Shown here in pieces: positions 61,734 through 64,000 of a DNA stretch of 64,000 nt. The DNA lies in the NCBI RefSeq assembly GCF_002954265.1, contig NZ_PPSL01000006.1, positions 124,001-188,000 on the forward strand, given 5' to 3'. Position 1 is the stretch's first letter; the number at the start of each line of letters is the position of its first letter. Under the pieces are notes generated by a model. It saw only the letters and a program-made list of their open reading frames with translations. It was not told the origin of the DNA and did no database searches. The DNA is from Flavipsychrobacter stenotrophus. GTDB taxonomy: Bacteria > Bacteroidota > Bacteroidia > Chitinophagales > Chitinophagaceae. The translations under genes were made by a program, and so were the position numbers.

Positions 61734-64000
61734 GTGGATTATACAGAATTACAGGTAACAACTAATTTCAGCTTTTTACGGGGTGGCTCACATCCCGAAG
61801 AAATGGTAGAGGCTGCAGCAGCATTAGGCTATTCAGCAATTGCTATCACTGATGTAAATACATTAGCGGGAATTGTACGTGCTTATGCAGAAGCAAAAAA
61901 ACAGGGTGTACGTATTATTCCCGCCTGTCGCCTTGATCTGATCGACGGGCATAGCCTGCTTGCCTACCCAACAGATAAGGAAGCGTATGGTCGGCTGTCA
62001 GGATTGCTTTCTGAAGGAAATCGCCGTACAGAAAAAGGGCAATGTCATTTGTATAAAAAGGATGTATACCAATATAGTCAAGGGATAAAATTTATTATAC
62101 CACCACCTGCCGCGCTCGATGCATCATTTGATTTTGATCCCGCTTTTGTAGCAGATATACAAGAGTACAGGCAGGCATTGGGCAGCAATGTATATTTAGG
62201 TGCCACCCGCTCCTACCAGGCAAACGACAGTAAAAAGCTGTTCCGCCTTTCTCAATTATCAGAGCAATTCGCCATTCCACTCATTGCTACTAATGATGTG
62301 CATTACCATATTCCCGAACGTAGGGAGTTACAAGACGTACCTACCTGCATCCGCGAAAAATGCACTATACACACCGCGGGCTTCAGGCTATATCAGAATG
62401 CGGAGCGACACCTGAAAACTAAGAAGGAAATGCTACGGCTTTTTCAACAATACCCCGATGCTATATGCCGCGCACAGGAATTGGCAGAGGCATGTACATT
62501 TTCTTTAAATGAACTCAAATATATTTACCCCGAAGAAATAACCAGCGAAGGAAGAACACCACAGGAGGAACTGGTACATCTCACCTGGCAAGGGGCAAAA
62601 GAAAAATTCGGAGAAACAATACCCAACGCTATCAGGCAAACAATACAATTTGAGCTTGAGTTTATGGAGCGGAAAAATTATGCATCCTATTTTTTAACTG
62701 TTTATGATTTCGTCAGTTTCGCAAGAGATCGGAATATCCTTTGCCAAGGCCGTGGCTCGGCTGCCAATTCTGTAGTGTGTTATTGCCTTGGCATTACTTC
62801 GGTCAACCCTTCGAAATTCAAGCTGTTGTTTGCCCGCTTCATGTCTGACGCAAGGGATGAGCCACCTGATATAGACGTTGACTTTGAGCATGAGCGGAGA
62901 GAGGAGGTCATTCAATACATCTACCAGAAGTATGGGCGCGACCGCGCGGCAATTGTTGCCACGGTTACTCAGGTACATTTTAAAGGAGCAGTACGTGATG
63001 TGGCAAAAGCAATGGGTCTGTCAGTAGATGCTATCAACAGGTTGTCCGATTCCTCATGGGAGTTTACTGATGATTGGTTTGCCGGCAAGGGCACTACTTC
63101 TGATGGCTTTGACCCCAACGACAGCCATCTTATGAAGGTATTGCAGCTAACAAGGCAATACATAGGCTTTCCACGCCAGCTAGGGCAGCATACAGGTGGG
63201 TTCATCATCACACAGGGCAAGCTATCCGACCTCTGCCCTATACTTAATGCCCGTATGGAAAACCGCACCTGCATAGAATGGAACAAAGATGACATAGAAG
63301 CATTGGGCTTCCTTAAAGTAGATGTATTGGCTTTGGGTATGCTCACTTGTATCCGTAAAACTTTCGACCTGTGTAAAGCACATTACGGGCTTGACCTTAC
63401 ATTGGCTAATATCCCTCAGGATGATCCGCTGGTATACGAAATGATATGCCATGCCGATACTATTGGTGTATTCCAGATTGAGAGCAGAGCACAAATGTCT
63501 ATGTTGCCCAGGCTCAAACCAAAATGCTTTTATGATCTGGTAATAGAAGTGGCCATAGTGCGGCCCGGCCCTATACAAGGAGACATGGTACATCCTTATT
63601 TGCGGCGGCGTGAGGGTAAAGAACCTATAGAATATCCTAAAGAAGAACTGAGAAATATATTGGGTCGCACATGCGGCGTGCCCCTGTTTCAGGAGCAGGC
63701 AATGGAAATAGCCATAGTAGCGGCAGGCTTCACACCAGCCGAAGCTGATGGGCTGCGCAGAAGCATGGCTACTTTTAAGGCAAAGGGAAAAGTGAGTGAC
63801 TGGCACAAAAAACTAGTGGCAGGCATGACAGCAAATGGTTATACGGAAGAGTTTGCCAACAGGGTTTTCAAACAATTGGAAGGCTTCGGTAGTTATGGAT
63901 TCCCCGAAAGCCATGCTGCAAGTTTTGCATTACTGGTGTATATCTCATCCTGGGTAAAATGTTACTACCCCGATGTATTTGCAGCCGGGCTTTTAAACAG
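61734..64000 (+). CDS. dnaE2: Error-prone DNA polymerase III alpha subunit DnaE2 (runs off the window)
   Basis: The frame opens at a GTG (61734, upstream in-frame TAA excludes an earlier ATG) and stays open to the right edge, 755 codons. The PHP domain starts TNFSFLRGGSHPEEMVEAA, and the polymerase core has PDIDVDFEHERREEV with the catalytic Asp residues, then FRQLGQH-like FPRQLGQHTGG and VIEVAIVRPGPIQG. It is the polymerase of the imuA-imuB-dnaE2 set and performs SOS mutagenesis. About the last third of the protein is outside the window. Confidence 0.94.
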   Translation, partial: MDYTELQVTTNFSFLRGGSHPEEMVEAAAALGYSAIAITDVNTLAGIVRAYAEAKKQGVRIIPACRLDLIDGHSLLAYPTDKEAYGRLSGLLSEGNRRTEKGQCHLYKKDVYQYSQGIKFIIPPPAALDASFDFDPAFVADIQEYRQALGSNVYLGATRSYQANDSKKLFRLSQLSEQFAIPLIATNDVHYHIPERRELQDVPTCIREKCTIHTAGFRLYQNAERHLKTKKEMLRLFQQYPDAICRAQELAEACTFSLNELKYIYPEEITSEGRTPQEELVHLTWQGAKEKFGETIPNAIRQTIQFELEFMERKNYASYFLTVYDFVSFARDRNILCQGRGSAANSVVCYCLGITSVNPSKFKLLFARFMSDARDEPPDIDVDFEHERREEVIQYIYQKYGRDRAAIVATVTQVHFKGAVRDVAKAMGLSVDAINRLSDSSWEFTDDWFAGKGTTSDGFDPNDSHLMKVLQLTRQYIGFPRQLGQHTGGFIITQGKLSDLCPILNARMENRTCIEWNKDDIEALGFLKVDVLALGMLTCIRKTFDLCKAHYGLDLTLANIPQDDPLVYEMICHADTIGVFQIESRAQMSMLPRLKPKCFYDLVIEVAIVRPGPIQGDMVHPYLRRREGKEPIEYPKEELRNILGRTCGVPLFQEQAMEIAIVAAGFTPAEADGLRRSMATFKAKGKVSDWHKKLVAGMTANGYTEEFANRVFKQLEGFGSYGFPESHAASFALLVYISSWVKCYYPDVFAAGLLN

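Noticed and set aside
62694-63806. Minus-strand frames across the right end
   Set aside because: They are shadows of the dnaE2 gene, which is open across the whole region.

Overview
The window looks like chromosome from a member of the Bacteroidota, most likely Chitinophagaceae or a close relative. The evidence is the TAnnTTTG-type -7 promoter elements, several secreted proteins with C-terminal type IX secretion (T9SS) sorting domains, a TonB receptor with a carboxypeptidase-like N-terminal domain, DUF3347, DUF4476 and DUF3871 proteins, and the tyrosine recombinase subtype. No species can be assigned from sequence alone.

Left chromosomal part (1-23274). At the left edge are the first bases of a SAM-I riboswitch reading off the window. 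Then come a DUF3347 lipoprotein/TonB receptor pair, asd, an ABC exporter, rsmI, purS, pssA, an Old Yellow Enzyme, a DUF2459 protein, a T9SS-exported alpha/beta hydrolase, a 1173-residue beta-propeller sensor kinase, an EF-hand-like membrane protein with a polyproline run, a GYD protein, a short Hsp70, a LytTR response regulator and an SRPBCC protein.

Integrated island (23275-54022, about 30.7 kb). An 18-bp direct repeat marks both ends. The right copy overlaps the 3' end of an intact tRNA-Leu(UAA) gene next to a tyrosine integrase. The left copy is an orphan tRNA tail beside what appears to be the tRNA's original terminator. The left end of the island carries recombination/replication-type genes (DUF3871, a Sak4-like ATPase). 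The right end carries the integrase, an excisionase-like HTH protein, a possible Rep protein, a DUF5131 protein and a decayed SRAP gene. The centre is a dense copper-handling cargo. One run reads DUF3347 - periplasmic HMA protein - outer-membrane protein - DUF3347 - haem-binding protein - HMBD/multicopper oxidase/CopB-like fusion - HMA-AraC regulator - His-rich lipoprotein - PepE-like pseudoenzyme. Next to it are a 20-cysteine copper-storage protein, a CopZ-like chaperone, a CopA ATPase with a perfect palindrome over its promoter, a second HMA-AraC regulator, and a run of T9SS-type secreted proteins that includes a multicopper oxidase and a redoxin. Two small HYC/CC-type Cys/His proteins are also present. 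Together they suggest copper sensing, cytosolic storage, export, periplasmic buffering and oxidation at the cell surface.

Right chromosomal part (54023-64000). Here are tRNA-Leu and tRNA-Gly, ccmB, an overlapping TauE-moaD-moaE run, a DUF4476 protein, a DUF58 protein, and an imuA-imuB-dnaE2 mutasome preceded by a palindromic operator candidate. dnaE2 runs off the right edge. Intergenic DNA here contains heptanucleotide repeats and short inverted-repeat-bounded elements.
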